From Dongshaea marina (GTDB lineage Bacteria; Pseudomonadota; Gammaproteobacteria; Enterobacterales; Aeromonadaceae), in assembly GCF_003072645.1 (NCBI RefSeq), contig NZ_CP028897.1, positions 4,167,658-4,231,657 on the forward strand: a stretch of DNA of 64,000 nucleotides, given 5' to 3'. The translations under genes were made by a program, and so were the position numbers. Below are positions 33,372 through 43,700 of this stretch, one piece after another (positions within the stretch are counted from its first letter, which is position 1; each line of letters begins with the position of its first letter). The notes under the pieces were generated by a model that ran no database searches, was not told the DNA's origin, and worked only from the letters and a program-made list of their open reading frames with translations.

Positions 33372-34878
33372 CAACGGCTAATCTCAGGATTCATCAATGT
33401 TCTGATCCAGGGCAGGAGATCCGAGGCTAACATCCCCCGCTCCCCCCGGTGGCGGCCCGATCACCGGCTTCGCCATGAATTGCGGCTCCGAGGCGTGTCG
33501 CATGAGTGCAGCTTAGGCCCTGAGCCAATAATCCGCCAATGATACCAGATAACAGATCGCCCATCCCACCACTTGCCATCCCGGGATTTCCTTCGTGACA
33601 AAGATAGACGGATTGGCCATCGCAAATAAGGGTCCCACTGCCCTTTAGCAGTACCACTCCCCCATAGCGCTCCTGAAGTTTCTGCACCGCGGCAAAGCGG
33701 TCCGCTTCCACCTCCTCCACCGAGCAATTGAGCAGCCGGGCAGCCTCGGCCGGGTGGGGAGTCAATATATGACTCTCCCCCTCCAGGGCTGCTGGCCCCT
33801 GCCGGGCCAAAAGATTCAGTCCATCGGCATCAATAACCCGAGGCTTGTCCTGAGCAAGGGCCAGGTCGAGCATCTCCTGACTCCACCGCTGCTGCCCTAA
33901 CCCGGGTCCAATCACCAGAGCGCTGGCCCAGCTCCAATAAGGCGCCGGATCATCGCAACATACCATCAGCTCTGGGTGCACCGAAGTCATGGGCAGGTAG
34001 TTTTCTGAAGCACAGCACACCCGGACCAGCCCGGCTCCGGAGCGAAGTGCCGCACCTCCGGCAAGTTGCATCGCTCCGGGCATCCCCAGGGCACTGCCTA
34101 TCAGCATCAGCCGCCCAAAAGCTCCCTTGTTGGCATAGCGGGAACGAGGCTTGAGCCAGCAGGATAAGCTCTGGTAATCATCACGCATAGCGGCGGGCTG
34201 GTAGTGCGCATCAAGACCTGAGGCGATCCCAAGACCTGCAAAATAAAGTTTTCCCACATAGTCTGCACTTTGTCCGGTCAGCATTCCCCGCTTTATTCCG
34301 ACAAAGGTAATGGTGGCCTGAGCTTTCACGGCGCAGCCTAGTATGCTCCCACTGTCTGAATCCAGCCCCGAGGGGATATCCAAGGAGAGCACGGGTTGCG
34401 GCGCCTGATTGATTCGTGCGATGAGATCAGAGAACTCGGGACGCACCTCACCACTGAGCCCGGTGCCGAGCAGGGCATCGATCAATAACTCCGGCGCCTG
34501 CCAGTTGACCTCAGCGGGAGTATGAATACTTCCTCCGGCCTCAAGCCAGAGATCGCGGGCCTGCGCCGCATCGCCGGTCAGCCGCTTGGAATCTTTAAGC
34601 TGAGCTAGCTCTACCTGATAGCCCGCTCTTCGAGCCAGCCGGGCCAGAACATAGCCATCCCCTCCGTTATTACCGACACCGCAGATAATTAACAGACGCC
34701 GGGCTTCCGGCCACTGGACTTTGAGGCAATCAAAAGCCGCTTCACCGGCCCGCTCCATCAGGGTATACATGGAGATCCCATGGGCTTTGGCCAGCTCAGG
34801 CTCAGCTTTGCGGATCTGCTGCGCACGCCACAGGGTCTGTGGTAGAGTGTGCGCTATTTGGGTGAGCGTCTCGGCCAT
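33371..34878 (-). CDS. nnr: Bifunctional NAD(P)HX epimerase/dehydratase Nnr, C-terminus frameshifted
   Basis: Repairs hydrated NADH/NADPH. N-terminal YjeF_N epimerase (GVGNNGGDGYVLARLARR) is followed by the kinase-like dehydratase (ITPHPAEAARLLN; NPGMASGGMGDLLSGIIGGLLAQG). The frame as given stops at 33427 after AATGGSGGC. Adding one base to the six-base run at 33442-33447 (plus C, coding G) restores ATGGERGMLASDLLPWIRTL and a stop at 33371-33373 that overlaps tsaE as TGATG, for 502 residues. Both the conserved RGMLASDL and the coupling support the correction. The start codon overlaps that of divergent queG. Confidence 0.92.
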
Positions 34879-36028
34879 GTCTAATACTCCATCTCAGTCA
34901 CAACTCCATAATCTTGCCCAAGATATCAAGCAATGGGGGGCTGAGCTAGGGTTTGATAGCATCGGGATTTGTGGGGTGGATCTCAGAGCCCACGAGCCTT
35001 TGCTGCAATCCTGGCTGGATGCGGGATTTCATGGACAGATGGAGTATATGGCACGTCACGGCCTGATGCGGGCCCGCCCGGGTGAACTTCTGCCCGGAAC
35101 GCTACGGGTCATCAGTGCTCGCATCAACTATATGCCCGAAGATGCCCGCTGCGCCACGACTCTGGAAGATCCAACCCTTGGCTATATCAGCCGCTATGCG
35201 CTGGGAAGAGATTATCACAAGGTTGTCCGCAAAAAGCTTAAGCTGTTGGCGGAACGCCTGCAGCAAGCTCTGCCAGAGCTAAAGCTCAACTACCGCCCCT
35301 TTGTGGACTCGGCGCCAATTTTAGAGCGACCTCTGGCCGAGCAGGCAGGGCTCGGCTGGATAGGCAAGCACACCCTGCTGCTAAATCAGCAGCAGGGGTC
35401 ACTGTTTTTTATCGGCGAGCTGCTAATCGACCTTCCCCTGCCCATGGATGCGCCGGCAAACCCGGAGTGTGGTAAATGCACCGCCTGTATCAAGGCCTGC
35501 CCCACCGGAGCTATTGTCGCGCCCTACCAGCTGGATGCCAGGCGCTGCATCTCCTACCTGACCATAGAGCATGCAGGTCCAATTCCCCCGGAGCTACGCT
35601 CTGCTATCGGTAACCGGATTTACGGCTGCGACGATTGCCAGTTGATCTGTCCCTGGAATCGTTATGCACCTGTGACCCAAGAAAGCGATTTTTCGCCACG
35701 CCAGCAACTGCTCCAACCGGAACTGTTAGAGCTTTTTTCCTGGAGTGAGAGCGAGTTTCTCAAGGTGACTGAGGGCTCGCCGATTCGGCGCATCGGCTTT
35801 GAACGCTGGCAGCGAAACCTGGCAGTGGCCCTTGGCAATGCCCCCTACCAGCCGCGAATTATCGAGGCACTCGAACAACGGCAGGCGGTCTCTTCAGAGC
35901 TGGTCAAAGAGCATGTCGATTGGGCGTTAGAGCAGCAAAAACTTAAAAAAGATCAGGAGCAAGTCGAAAACCGCCAGAAGGCGCGGCTTATCCGGTGGAT
36001 CAAAAAAGCGCTCCCGTTCCATGCCTGA
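34877..36028 (+). CDS. queG: Epoxyqueuosine reductase QueG
   Basis: Cobalamin and iron-sulfur enzyme for the last step of queuosine in tRNA. It is 383 residues with two 4Fe-4S motifs (CGKCTACIKACPTGAI and CDDCQLICPWNRY) and the QueG N-terminus (GICGVDLRAHEPLLQSWLDAGFHGQMEYM). ATG 34877 shares three bases with the nnr ATG on the other strand (CATG at 34876-34879). Confidence 0.95.
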   Translation: MSNTPSQSQLHNLAQDIKQWGAELGFDSIGICGVDLRAHEPLLQSWLDAGFHGQMEYMARHGLMRARPGELLPGTLRVISARINYMPEDARCATTLEDPTLGYISRYALGRDYHKVVRKKLKLLAERLQQALPELKLNYRPFVDSAPILERPLAEQAGLGWIGKHTLLLNQQQGSLFFIGELLIDLPLPMDAPANPECGKCTACIKACPTGAIVAPYQLDARRCISYLTIEHAGPIPPELRSAIGNRIYGCDDCQLICPWNRYAPVTQESDFSPRQQLLQPELLELFSWSESEFLKVTEGSPIRRIGFERWQRNLAVALGNAPYQPRIIEALEQRQAVSSELVKEHVDWALEQQKLKKDQEQVENRQKARLIRWIKKALPFHA

Positions 36029-36045
36029 ACATTAACCGGGAGCGC
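36008..36045. terminator. Possible bidirectional terminator between queG and hypothetical gene
   Basis: Stem GCGCTCCCG/CGGGAGCGC (36008-36016 with 36037-36045), spanning the queG stop codon, with a 20-base loop. The T run is weak. Confidence 0.4.
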
Positions 36046-36050
36046 CCTTC

Positions 36051-36506
36051 TTACATATCATCAAGACGATGAGTTGAGTGCACCAACTTGTGCAGGCGGT
36101 TTTTCTCTGAGGTGATGATGTTTTCGAGCGTTTCATGGGTACCGTCGGTCGGGGCCTCCTCAACCAACCTTTCAAGTTGATCGATCAAAGCCTGAGCAAC
36201 ATCCGTTGCCAGCGAAACGATTTCATCACTTCCCAGATAAGGGTGTATCTCAAGGTTTGCTAAGGGAGCCAAAGGGTCTGCATCAAAGACTGCATCCGAC
36301 CAGGTATCCAGAACAGCCTTACTGGCGTCGTCCTGAAAAGCCCGAATATTGTTGCAAGCCTCATCTTCACACTGCTGCATAAATTGGAGTAACAGCTTGC
36401 TGCGCTCCTGACAGCTCTCCTCCTCCATCTTGACGTAATAATCACGGATGGTCTGGTGGACCGTCACAAGATAGTTGAGTAGATCATTGACCTGTTTGAA
36501 TCGCAC
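36051..36506 (-). CDS. Hypothetical helical protein (151 aa)
   Basis: A soluble, strongly alpha-helical acidic protein (MRFKQVNDLLNYLVTVHQTI; SCQERSKLLLQFMQQCEDEA; ALIDQLERLVEEAP) resembling small ferritin-like or four-helix-bundle proteins annotated as hypothetical in marine gammaproteobacteria. No catalytic motif is recognised. GGAG lies just upstream of the ATG. It sits between queG (convergent) and the tRNA-Gly array (same strand). Confidence 0.75.
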   Translation of the reverse strand: MRFKQVNDLLNYLVTVHQTIRDYYVKMEEESCQERSKLLLQFMQQCEDEACNNIRAFQDDASKAVLDTWSDAVFDADPLAPLANLEIHPYLGSDEIVSLATDVAQALIDQLERLVEEAPTDGTHETLENIITSEKNRLHKLVHSTHRLDDM

Positions 36507-36637
36507 TGTCGTGCTCCTCCTTGAATGAGATCAGTTTCAGTATAAACCGCAACTGCACAAATAAGCAGCAAAATAGATCGGATCAGGTTCAGGATAGCTG
36601 GGTTAAATTTGCTTTAAATTGGAAAAATAGGAGAGAT

Positions 36638-36713
36638 TGGAGCGGGAAACGAGATTCGAACTCGCGACCCCAACCTTGGCAAGGTTGTGCTCTACCAGCT
36701 GAGCTATTCCCGC
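36638..36713 (-). tRNA. tRNA-Gly(GCC), copy 5 of array
   Basis: 76 bases on the minus strand with encoded CCA. Anticodon loop TTGCCAA gives anticodon GCC, and the T-loop GTTCGAATC is intact. It is the promoter-distal member of five identical genes. Confidence 0.97.
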
Positions 36714-36734
36714 ATAATCTGGTCTTCGAAAACT

Positions 36735-36810
36735 TGGAGCGGGAAACGAGATTCGAACTCGCGACCCCAACCTTGGCAAGGTTGTGCTCTACCAGCTGAG
36801 CTATTCCCGC
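36735..36810 (-). tRNA. tRNA-Gly(GCC), copy 4 of array
   Basis: Same 76-base sequence as its neighbours, 21-base spacer to copy 5; anticodon GCC, CCA encoded. Confidence 0.97.
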
Positions 36811-36830
36811 ATATCTGGTCTTCGAAAATT

Positions 36831-36906
36831 TGGAGCGGGAAACGAGATTCGAACTCGCGACCCCAACCTTGGCAAGGTTGTGCTCTACCAGCTGAGCTAT
36901 TCCCGC
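36831..36906 (-). tRNA. tRNA-Gly(GCC), copy 3 of array
   Basis: Identical 76-base gene; the 20-base spacer is nearly the same as the adjacent ones, pointing to tandem duplication of gene plus spacer. Confidence 0.97.
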
Positions 36907-36926
36907 ATATCTGGTCTTCGAAAATT

Positions 36927-37002
36927 TGGAGCGGGAAACGAGATTCGAACTCGCGACCCCAACCTTGGCAAGGTTGTGCTCTACCAGCTGAGCTATTCCC
37001 GC
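36927..37002 (-). tRNA. tRNA-Gly(GCC), copy 2 of array
   Basis: Identical 76-base gene, anticodon GCC, CCA encoded. Confidence 0.97.
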
Positions 37003-37025
37003 AATCAAATTTGTGTGAGAGAACT

Positions 37026-37101
37026 TGGAGCGGGAAACGAGATTCGAACTCGCGACCCCAACCTTGGCAAGGTTGTGCTCTACCAGCTGAGCTATTCCCG
37101 C
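37026..37101 (-). tRNA. tRNA-Gly(GCC), copy 1 of array (promoter-proximal)
   Basis: Identical 76-base gene. First in the transcript, about 27 bases downstream of the -10 hexamer; its 23-base spacer to copy 2 differs from the others. Confidence 0.97.
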
Positions 37102-37127
37102 AAAATGTGTCCTCACACGGGCTGCGA

Positions 37128-37155
37128 ATTATAAGAGTATTCGCCGTTGATTCAA
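37128..37155 (-). promoter_or_regulatory. Promoter of the tRNA-Gly array
   Basis: Minus-strand -35 TTGAAT (37150-37155), 16-base spacer, perfect -10 TATAAT (37128-37133), then a GC-rich discriminator (TCGCAGCCC) as in stringently controlled stable-RNA promoters. Confidence 0.8.
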
Positions 37156-37228
37156 GTTTTTTTTGAAATTTATCCCGATTATTTCAGCTGGGTGTTTTTT
37201 TGTACCGGGGATGTTGATTTTGCCAACA

Positions 37229-37250
37229 AAAAACGGAGCCCATGGCTCCG
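37229..37250 (-). terminator. Terminator of orn
   Basis: Stem CGGAGCC/GGCTCCG (37234-37240 with 37244-37250), followed on the minus strand by TTTTTTG. Confidence 0.85.
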
Positions 37251-37272
37251 CTCTCTATGAAATCATCTGATA

Positions 37273-37818
37273 TCAGATGGTAAAAATATGCTTTCTGTAG
37301 TACTTGAGCTCTTCAATTGATTCGCGGATATCATCCAGAGCCTGGTGGGTACCTTTTTTCACCAGGCCATCGAGGACCTCGGGTTTCCAGCGGCGCACCA
37401 GCTCCTTAATACTGCTGACATCGACATTTCGGTAATGGAAAAAACGCTCCAGCTCAGGCATATGACGGTGCATGAAACGGCGATCCTGCCCTATGGTGTT
37501 ACCACACATAGGAGAACTGGCTCGCTTGACCCATTTGTTCAGGAATTTCTCGGTTTCGGCTGCCGCCATCTTTTCATCAAGTTTACTTTCCCTCACCCGC
37601 TGGATAAGACCAGATGCACCATGGGTTCTGGTATTCCACTCATCCATCTCCTGAAGCACCTCCTCGGGCTGGTGTACGGCAATAACCGGTCCCTCAGCCA
37701 GAATATTGAGGTCGAGATCTGTCACTATGGTGGCAATTTCCAGAACATGGTGAATGTCAGGATCAAGCCCTGTCATCTCCATATCCAGCCAAATCAGGTT
37801 TTTCTCTTTACAAGACAT
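37273..37818 (-). CDS. orn: Oligoribonuclease Orn
   Basis: 3'-5' exonuclease degrading short RNA oligonucleotides and pGpG. It is 181 residues from ATG 37818 ([21 protein letters not shown]); DEDDh residues are visible in LDMEMTG, the central [15 protein letters not shown] and [10 protein letters not shown]. It is divergent from rsgA and upstream of the tRNA-Gly array, as in E. coli. Confidence 0.96.
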   Translation of the reverse strand: MSCKEKNLIWLDMEMTGLDPDIHHVLEIATIVTDLDLNILAEGPVIAVHQPEEVLQEMDEWNTRTHGASGLIQRVRESKLDEKMAAAETEKFLNKWVKRASSPMCGNTIGQDRRFMHRHMPELERFFHYRNVDVSSIKELVRRWKPEVLDGLVKKGTHQALDDIRESIEELKYYRKHIFTI

Positions 37819-37905
37819 GTGAATTACACCAAGCCTTTTATAGGTAATTTTAGGCATATAGTTGTATGATAAGGGCTTTATTCTGCATCAAACCATCAAA
37901 TTTTT

Positions 37906-38949
37906 GTGGCCAAACGAAAAAAACTTAGTCAGGGTCAGCAGCGCAGGGTGCGTAGCAACCTTAAAAAACGTCTTAATTATCAAAAGGATGAGTCTAAATT
38001 TGACGATTCTCAGCTTGGCCCTGCCCAAGAGGGGCGGGTGATCAGTCGATTTGGTCAACACGCTGACATAGAGGATTCATCCGGAGATATATTCCGCTGC
38101 AATATCCGCCGCACCATCTCCAGCCTGGTCACGGGTGACCGCGTCGTATGGAGAAATGCGAAGGAAAACGACCCCTCACAGGGGATCAACGGCGTAGTTG
38201 AGGCAGTTCATCCCCGCCAATCCCTGCTGACCCGTCCCGACTACTATGACGGGATCAAACCGGTGGCGGCGAATATTGATCAAATCATTATCGTTTCGGC
38301 CGTGGTTCCTGAGTTCTCGTCCCATATTATCGATCGCTACCTGGTGGCCTCAGAAAATGTCGAGATCAAACCGATCCTGCTGCTTAATAAGATAGACCTG
38401 CTGGATGATGCCTCCCGGAAATCCCTTGACCAACAACTGCAACTCTATCAGGAGCTGGGCTACCAGACACTGTGCCTGAGCTGTGAAACCGGTGAGGGAC
38501 TCGATGCCCTCCATGCCCTGCTCAAAGACAGGACCAGTATCTTTGTGGGACAGTCGGGAGTCGGTAAGTCATCTCTCATCAACGCCCTGATGCCGGAAGT
38601 TGAAGCTGTAACCAACCAAGTCTCAGAAAACTCTGGCCTTGGTCAGCACACCACAACCACGGCCCGTCTCTACCACTTCCCCAGCGGCGGTGAGCTCATC
38701 GACTCCCCGGGAGTTCGCGAGTTCTCGCTGTGGGATATTCCGGTCGAGAGGATCACCTGGTGCTTTAAAGAGCTTCGCGAGTTTATCGGTGGCTGCAAGT
38801 TTCGCGATTGCCGCCACGGCGATGATCCCGGCTGCCTGATTCGTCAGGCGGTTGAAGAGGGAACCATCAGCCAGCAGCGTTATCAAAGCTATCATAAGAT
38901 ACTGGATTCGATGCAGGATCAGCCGACCCGGCAGCGCCCTCAGAGCTGA
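37906..38949 (+). CDS. rsgA: Small ribosomal subunit biogenesis GTPase RsgA
   Basis: Circularly permuted GTPase checking late 30S assembly. It is 347 residues: basic N-terminus ([18 protein letters not shown]), OB fold, G domain with motifs in permuted order (NKIDLL before [14 protein letters not shown], then DSPGVREF), and a zinc finger [17 protein letters not shown] start at 37906 with no obvious ribosome-binding site. Confidence 0.96.
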   Translation: MAKRKKLSQGQQRRVRSNLKKRLNYQKDESKFDDSQLGPAQEGRVISRFGQHADIEDSSGDIFRCNIRRTISSLVTGDRVVWRNAKENDPSQGINGVVEAVHPRQSLLTRPDYYDGIKPVAANIDQIIIVSAVVPEFSSHIIDRYLVASENVEIKPILLLNKIDLLDDASRKSLDQQLQLYQELGYQTLCLSCETGEGLDALHALLKDRTSIFVGQSGVGKSSLINALMPEVEAVTNQVSENSGLGQHTTTTARLYHFPSGGELIDSPGVREFSLWDIPVERITWCFKELREFIGGCKFRDCRHGDDPGCLIRQAVEEGTISQQRYQSYHKILDSMQDQPTRQRPQS

Positions 38950-38993
38950 TTTTCGGCATCGCATCCCCAGACACACAAGAGTAAATACGAACC

Positions 38994-39854
38994 ATGAGTA
39001 TCCTAGACACCCTGAAAGTGACCGCTCAGTATTGCATGCCCAAGCACCTGATCTCCCGATTGGTCGGCCTGCTGGCTGCAGCCGAGTGCGGTAGCCTGAC
39101 CCAATACCTGATTCGTACCTTCATGAAGCGTTATCAGATCAGCCTGGATGAAGCTGAGTTCGAGCAGCCGGAGCAGTACAAGAGCTTTAATCAGTTCTTT
39201 ACCCGAGCCCTCAAAGAGGGAGCCCGGCCCATCTGCGAAGGTGACAATGTATTAGCCCAACCGGTTGATGGGGCTATCAGTCAGCTAGGCGCGATCAAGG
39301 AGGGGCGGATCATCCAGGCTAAGGGCCATGATTTTAGCTCCCGCACCCTGTTGGGCGGTAGTAAGGAGCTGGCTGAACGTTTCGATGCGGGTCAGTTTGC
39401 AACCATTTATCTTGCTCCAAGTGATTACCACCGCATCCACATGCCCTGTGATGGTGAGCTTGAATCGATGATCTATATCCCGGGAGAGCTGTTTTCAGTG
39501 AATCCGCTGACCGCAGAAAATGTCCCTGAGCTTTTTGCCCGCAATGAACGTGTGGTGTGTATCTTCAAAACCGAATTTGGCCCGATGGCGATGGTGCTGG
39601 TCGGCGCAACCATAGTGGCCAGCATAGAAACCGTATGGTCCGGTACGGTTACTCCACCAGCAGGAAAGAAAATCCAGCAGTGGAGCTACCCTGAGACCAC
39701 GGCTCCCAAATTGAAAAAGGGTGATGAGATGGGACGCTTTAAGCTGGGAAGTACCGTGGTCTGCCTGTTCCCTAAAGATTCGATTGCGTTTGAGGCCGAA
39801 CTTGCCTCTGGCTTTAAGACCCGCATGGGTGAGCCCCTGGCTCAGAAAGCCTAA
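38994..39854 (+). CDS. psd: Phosphatidylserine decarboxylase proenzyme
   Basis: Pyruvoyl enzyme making phosphatidylethanolamine. It is 286 residues; the self-cleavage motif LGST places the pyruvoyl serine at S253, leaving a ~34-residue alpha chain. The [11 protein letters not shown] region carries the conserved histidines. It is 44 bases downstream of rsgA, probably one operon. In E. coli mscM follows psd; here a DASS transporter does. Confidence 0.97.
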   Translation: MSILDTLKVTAQYCMPKHLISRLVGLLAAAECGSLTQYLIRTFMKRYQISLDEAEFEQPEQYKSFNQFFTRALKEGARPICEGDNVLAQPVDGAISQLGAIKEGRIIQAKGHDFSSRTLLGGSKELAERFDAGQFATIYLAPSDYHRIHMPCDGELESMIYIPGELFSVNPLTAENVPELFARNERVVCIFKTEFGPMAMVLVGATIVASIETVWSGTVTPPAGKKIQQWSYPETTAPKLKKGDEMGRFKLGSTVVCLFPKDSIAFEAELASGFKTRMGEPLAQKA

Positions 39855-39868
39855 TTCAAGCTCACAGC

Positions 39869-39897
39869 AGCTCTCGGGCCCCATGGCCCTGAGAGCT
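39869..39897. terminator. Hairpin after psd
   Basis: Imperfect 12-bp inverted repeat (39869-39880 with 39885-39897, one bulge) 15 bases after the psd stop. There is no strong T run. Confidence 0.5.
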
Positions 39898-40066
39898 CAG
39901 AGGCAACATATTTTCTCCCTCCCACTCCCCTGTGACCTGCGACAAGCTTTTCCGGAATTTAAGTGGAAACCCCAGGGTAAATCCAGCACCATAAACCTTA
40001 ACCTCAGAACGTAAGCTGCCAGATATCATCCTTCTGGCCCTCGGCGGATAATGGAGCCAACGCCCT

Positions 40067-41485
40067 ATGAGTGACAGGATCGCACTGAGTAAGTTAGTGA
40101 TCACCCTCATCATTACCGGGATCATCCTGTTGATCCCAACCCATAGCTTTCCCATTGAGGGGCTAACCGTCGTTCAGCATCGAATCATCGCCATCTTCAT
40201 CATGGCGGCTCTGCTCTGGGTGCTGGAGCCGGTACCGGTTTTTGCAACCTCACTGCTGATCATCACCCTGCTACTCATCAGCGTTTCCGATAAGGGGCTG
40301 CATTTTTTGATCAGCCACGGCGATGGCGTTGGCCATCCTTTGGGAGCCCTGCTTAGCTATAAGATGCTGCTGGGCTCTTTCTCCTCGCCGATCATCATCC
40401 TGTTTTTGGGTGGCTTCTCATTAGCCATCGCCGCCTCCAAATATGAGCTGGATGCCAATCTGGCGCGGGTGCTGCTTAGGCCATTTGGAAAAAAAATTCA
40501 CTTCGTGATGCTGGGGCTGATGCTGATCACCGCGATGTTCTCCATGTTTATGTCCAATACCGCCACCACAGTGATGATGATGGCGATCATCGGCCCGTTA
40601 ATCGCCGCTAACTCAGCTCAGGATCCCGGACTTAAGGCTTTGATCCTGGCGATCCCGATTGCGGCCAACACCGGCGGGATCGGCACCCCGATCGGCACGC
40701 CTCCCAACGCGATCGCCATGCAGTACCTGCAGAATGGAGGGATCAGCTTTGCCCAGTGGATGTCATTCGGAATTCCCTTTGTCGCTGTACAGCTGATGAT
40801 CGGCTGGTTGCTGCTGAGAAAACTCTACCCGGCGCAGACGCCGGAGCTAAAAATTGACCTGGAGGGCAAATTCCAGCAGGGCGTTAAACCCTGGATCGTC
40901 TATATCACCTTTGCTGCCACCATACTGTTATGGCTGACCACCGCCTGGCACGGGATGAACACCTATGTGGTTGCCATCATCCCGCTGGCGGTCTTTTCTC
41001 TGACCGGGATCATCACTAAACAGGAGCTCAAACAGATCAACTGGGATGTGTTATGGCTGGTCGCAGGTGGTATCGCCATGGGGCTGGCGCTGGACAAGAG
41101 CGGGCTGGCGGTCAAATTGGCTCATGCCATCCGTTTTGATGAGCTCGATGGTCCGGTGATCATCATAGTGATGACCCTGGTCTGCTATCTGATGGCAAAC
41201 TTCATGTCCAATACGGCAACGGCTAACCTGCTGATGCCAATTGCCGCTGCGATCGGCAGCTCAGCAGACTCACTGCTTCCCTTTGGCGGGCAAACCTCAT
41301 TGCTGGTTTTCGTAGCTCTCTCAGCCTCTTTAGGGATGATTTTACCTGTGAGCACCCCGCCGAATGCCTTGGCCTACTCCAGTGGCCTCATTGAAACCCG
41401 GGATCTGATGAAGACAGGCATCATTCTCGGGGGAAGTGGGCTTTTTCTTATCTATCTGGCGATGGCGGTCAGTAAACTTATCTAA
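40067..41485 (+). CDS. DASS family sodium/dicarboxylate symporter
   Basis: Divalent anion:sodium symporter (SLC13/VcINDY type), inner membrane, 472 residues with about 11 helices. Both substrate/sodium-binding SNT repeats are present (FMSNTATTVMMM and FMSNTATANLLM), each followed by the GTPPNA/STPPNA hairpin motifs (GIGTPIGTPPNAIA; LPVSTPPNALA). Likely substrates are C4-dicarboxylates such as succinate; sulfate or citrate cannot be excluded. It is a single gene bounded by hairpins. Confidence 0.93.
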   Translation: MSDRIALSKLVITLIITGIILLIPTHSFPIEGLTVVQHRIIAIFIMAALLWVLEPVPVFATSLLIITLLLISVSDKGLHFLISHGDGVGHPLGALLSYKMLLGSFSSPIIILFLGGFSLAIAASKYELDANLARVLLRPFGKKIHFVMLGLMLITAMFSMFMSNTATTVMMMAIIGPLIAANSAQDPGLKALILAIPIAANTGGIGTPIGTPPNAIAMQYLQNGGISFAQWMSFGIPFVAVQLMIGWLLLRKLYPAQTPELKIDLEGKFQQGVKPWIVYITFAATILLWLTTAWHGMNTYVVAIIPLAVFSLTGIITKQELKQINWDVLWLVAGGIAMGLALDKSGLAVKLAHAIRFDELDGPVIIIVMTLVCYLMANFMSNTATANLLMPIAAAIGSSADSLLPFGGQTSLLVFVALSASLGMILPVSTPPNALAYSSGLIETRDLMKTGIILGGSGLFLIYLAMAVSKLI

Positions 41486-41491
41486 TCAAGA

Positions 41492-41528
41492 CACAGACAG
41501 AAGCTGCTATCCGTCGCTTCTGTCTGTG
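41492..41528. terminator. Terminator after DASS transporter gene
   Basis: 13-bp perfect stem (41492-41504 with 41516-41528), seven bases after the stop codon. Confidence 0.75.
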
Positions 41529-41644
41529 CCCTCTGCCTTTCCCTACTCAAAGAAAGTCCCTTCACCGCCAAACTGGTCTAGTTTGAATAGTATACCGACT
41601 CTAAAGATCCATCCTGAAGGCAATCACTGACAGGGAAGATACAG

Positions 41645-43522
41645 ATGAACCTTTCAATAAAAAATAAATTGATCCTGGCACTGGCTATCGTCATCGCCCT
41701 GGTTTCTCTCGCCCAGACCTGGTTAACCGTCAAAGAGCTCAAGTCTGAGACAACCGCGGAGATAAGCTCATCTCTGGAAACCCTGACAACGGCCGCGGCC
41801 TCGAGCATCGATAAGTGGCTTAGTGCCCGCAAGCAGATCACAGCGGCCGCCAAAGAGGCTTTCACTAAAGATGAGCAGCCTCTGGATTTTCTCAACCAAA
41901 CGATGCGCTCTGGTCACTTTGATCTGGTTTATGTGGGCACTTCAACCGGAGGGATCCTCAGCAGTAAGCCCTGGCCCTGGCCTGAAGGTTTTGATCCCCG
42001 TCAGCGCCCCTGGTATCAACAAGCTCAGTCCGCCGGTAAGTTAATCGTCACGCCTCCTTACAACGACCTCGCCACAGGAACTGTTGTACTCACCATTGCT
42101 GAGCCCTTTACCCGGGGAAATGTTACCGGAGTGATCGGGGCTGATGTTGCGATAACAGATGTCGTCAAGGATGTGCTCTCCATTAAAAAGGCCGGAACCT
42201 ATGCTTTTCTGGTGAATAAAGATGGGCTCATCGTTGCCCATCCAGATAAAGCATTGAGTCTTAAAGCCAGCACCGAGATATCGCCAGAGCTAACGCCTTC
42301 ACGCATCCAGCAGTTAGCAAATCAAACTCGCCCCAGTGAGATGATCCTCAATGATGAAGCTCAACTGGTAAAAATCAAAGAGGTCCCTGATTCGAATTGG
42401 TTCTTAGGTCTGGTCACAGAACAATCTGTTGCTTACTCCTCAGTCAATCAACTTATCAAAGACTCAGTCATTTTTGGAGTGATCCAATTTCTGATCGTTG
42501 TAGGTATCGCCTACCTTGTCATCAACAAGCTGTTTGCACCACTACAAAGTATGTCGCTGGCTCTGGAGGATCTATCTAAAGGAAACGGCGACTTAACACA
42601 AAGGCTAAAGATTGAGCACATGGATGAAGTTGGTACCGTGGCAAGCCACGTCAATGCCTTTGTCGAAAAGCTACATGCCATGGTGGGGGATATATCCAGC
42701 TCATCTGTCCACCTTGGGGAGCAATCACAGGCCTCAAATGAGGTGGCAGAAAAAACCAGTATGGGGCTGGCGACTCAGCAAAATGAGATATCTCAAATCG
42801 CCACTGCTGTCCATGAGATGTCAGCCACGGCAAATGAAGTTGCCAGTAATGCAGAACAAACAGCCGATGCGGCCCGCAGCTCGGCAAATAGTTGTGAACA
42901 AGGTAAGGAGGTGATAAGCAGTAACCAGCTGTCGATCACCACCCTGGCCAGCCAAGTAGAAGATACCTCCAATATCATTCTGGAACTTGAGAAAAACACC
43001 CAAGAGATTAATACCATTCTCTCGACTATCCAGGGAATAGCCGAACAAACCAACCTGCTGGCGCTCAATGCGGCGATTGAGGCCGCACGAGCCGGTGAAC
43101 AGGGACGCGGGTTTGCGGTGGTTGCCGATGAAGTGCGGGTATTATCACAGCGGACCCACAGCTCGACTGAAGAGATCCGCTCCATGATCGAGACACTACA
43201 AAAGAATACTCAAAATGCGGTGCACACAATGAAAGAGGGTCAGGAGCTGGCCCAGGGAAGTGTCGAGGAAGCAAACAATGCAACCCTTGCCCTGGAGCAG
43301 ATCACCGAGTCCATTAACCAGATCACCGACATGGCGACTCAGATATCCAGTGCAGCCGAGGAGCAAAGAGCAGTTACCGATGAGGTCAGCCGTAACCTGC
43401 AAGCCGTTAAAGATGTTTCCGACGAGCTGTCCGGTGAAGCTGAAAACTCCAATCAGCTCTCTCAAGAGCTAAGAAATATCGCGCAGGAGTTAAATCAACA
43501 GGTCCGTCAGTTCAAGATTTAA
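41645..43522 (+). CDS. Methyl-accepting chemotaxis protein with dCache sensor (first of tandem pair)
   Basis: Transmembrane chemoreceptor, 625 residues: TM1 (about 7-25), periplasmic double-Cache domain (about 30-275), TM2 (about 278-298), HAMP, and a cytoplasmic coiled coil with the hairpin tip [32 protein letters not shown]. The ligand region RPWY ... PPYNDLATG ... GADVAI resembles the amino-acid-binding dCache motif. The aromatic five residues before the RPWY arginine is F ([10 protein letters not shown]), where the neighbouring receptor has Y. GGGAAG precedes the ATG. Its twin follows 178 bases later after a terminator. Confidence 0.95.
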   Translation: MNLSIKNKLILALAIVIALVSLAQTWLTVKELKSETTAEISSSLETLTTAAASSIDKWLSARKQITAAAKEAFTKDEQPLDFLNQTMRSGHFDLVYVGTSTGGILSSKPWPWPEGFDPRQRPWYQQAQSAGKLIVTPPYNDLATGTVVLTIAEPFTRGNVTGVIGADVAITDVVKDVLSIKKAGTYAFLVNKDGLIVAHPDKALSLKASTEISPELTPSRIQQLANQTRPSEMILNDEAQLVKIKEVPDSNWFLGLVTEQSVAYSSVNQLIKDSVIFGVIQFLIVVGIAYLVINKLFAPLQSMSLALEDLSKGNGDLTQRLKIEHMDEVGTVASHVNAFVEKLHAMVGDISSSSVHLGEQSQASNEVAEKTSMGLATQQNEISQIATAVHEMSATANEVASNAEQTADAARSSANSCEQGKEVISSNQLSITTLASQVEDTSNIILELEKNTQEINTILSTIQGIAEQTNLLALNAAIEAARAGEQGRGFAVVADEVRVLSQRTHSSTEEIRSMIETLQKNTQNAVHTMKEGQELAQGSVEEANNATLALEQITESINQITDMATQISSAAEEQRAVTDEVSRNLQAVKDVSDELSGEAENSNQLSQELRNIAQELNQQVRQFKI

Positions 43523-43542
43523 TCCCTCAATGTATCCCCATC

Positions 43543-43576
43543 ACCTTCAAGGCTCCACTGGAGCCTTGAAGGTTTT
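43543..43576 (+). terminator. Terminator between the two chemoreceptor genes
   Basis: 14-bp perfect stem (43543-43556 with 43560-43573), three-base loop, ending in TTTT. Confidence 0.9.
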
Positions 43577-43700
43577 GAGCCAGCTCAAGTATTTTCCCTG
43601 GCTGATTCGGCAAAGCTCAAATGCTGAACTAACTTAAATGTAGATAGCCATCATAAGATTCAAAAGAGCCATCTGCTTTGAAAGCCATAGGGATACACGT

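Noticed and set aside
36638-37101. Regular direct repeats with short spacers resembling a CRISPR array
   Set aside because: The repeat is a complete 76-base tRNA, and the spacers are 20-23 bases and nearly identical to each other.
36589-37166. Long open frames on both strands with five repeated peptide units
   Set aside because: They are read through the five tRNA-Gly genes; the repeated peptides are artefacts of the tandem tRNAs.
41580-41700. Possible sigma-28 promoter upstream of the first chemoreceptor (TAAAG near 41602)
   Set aside because: The -10 element does not match GCCGATAA at the required spacing.
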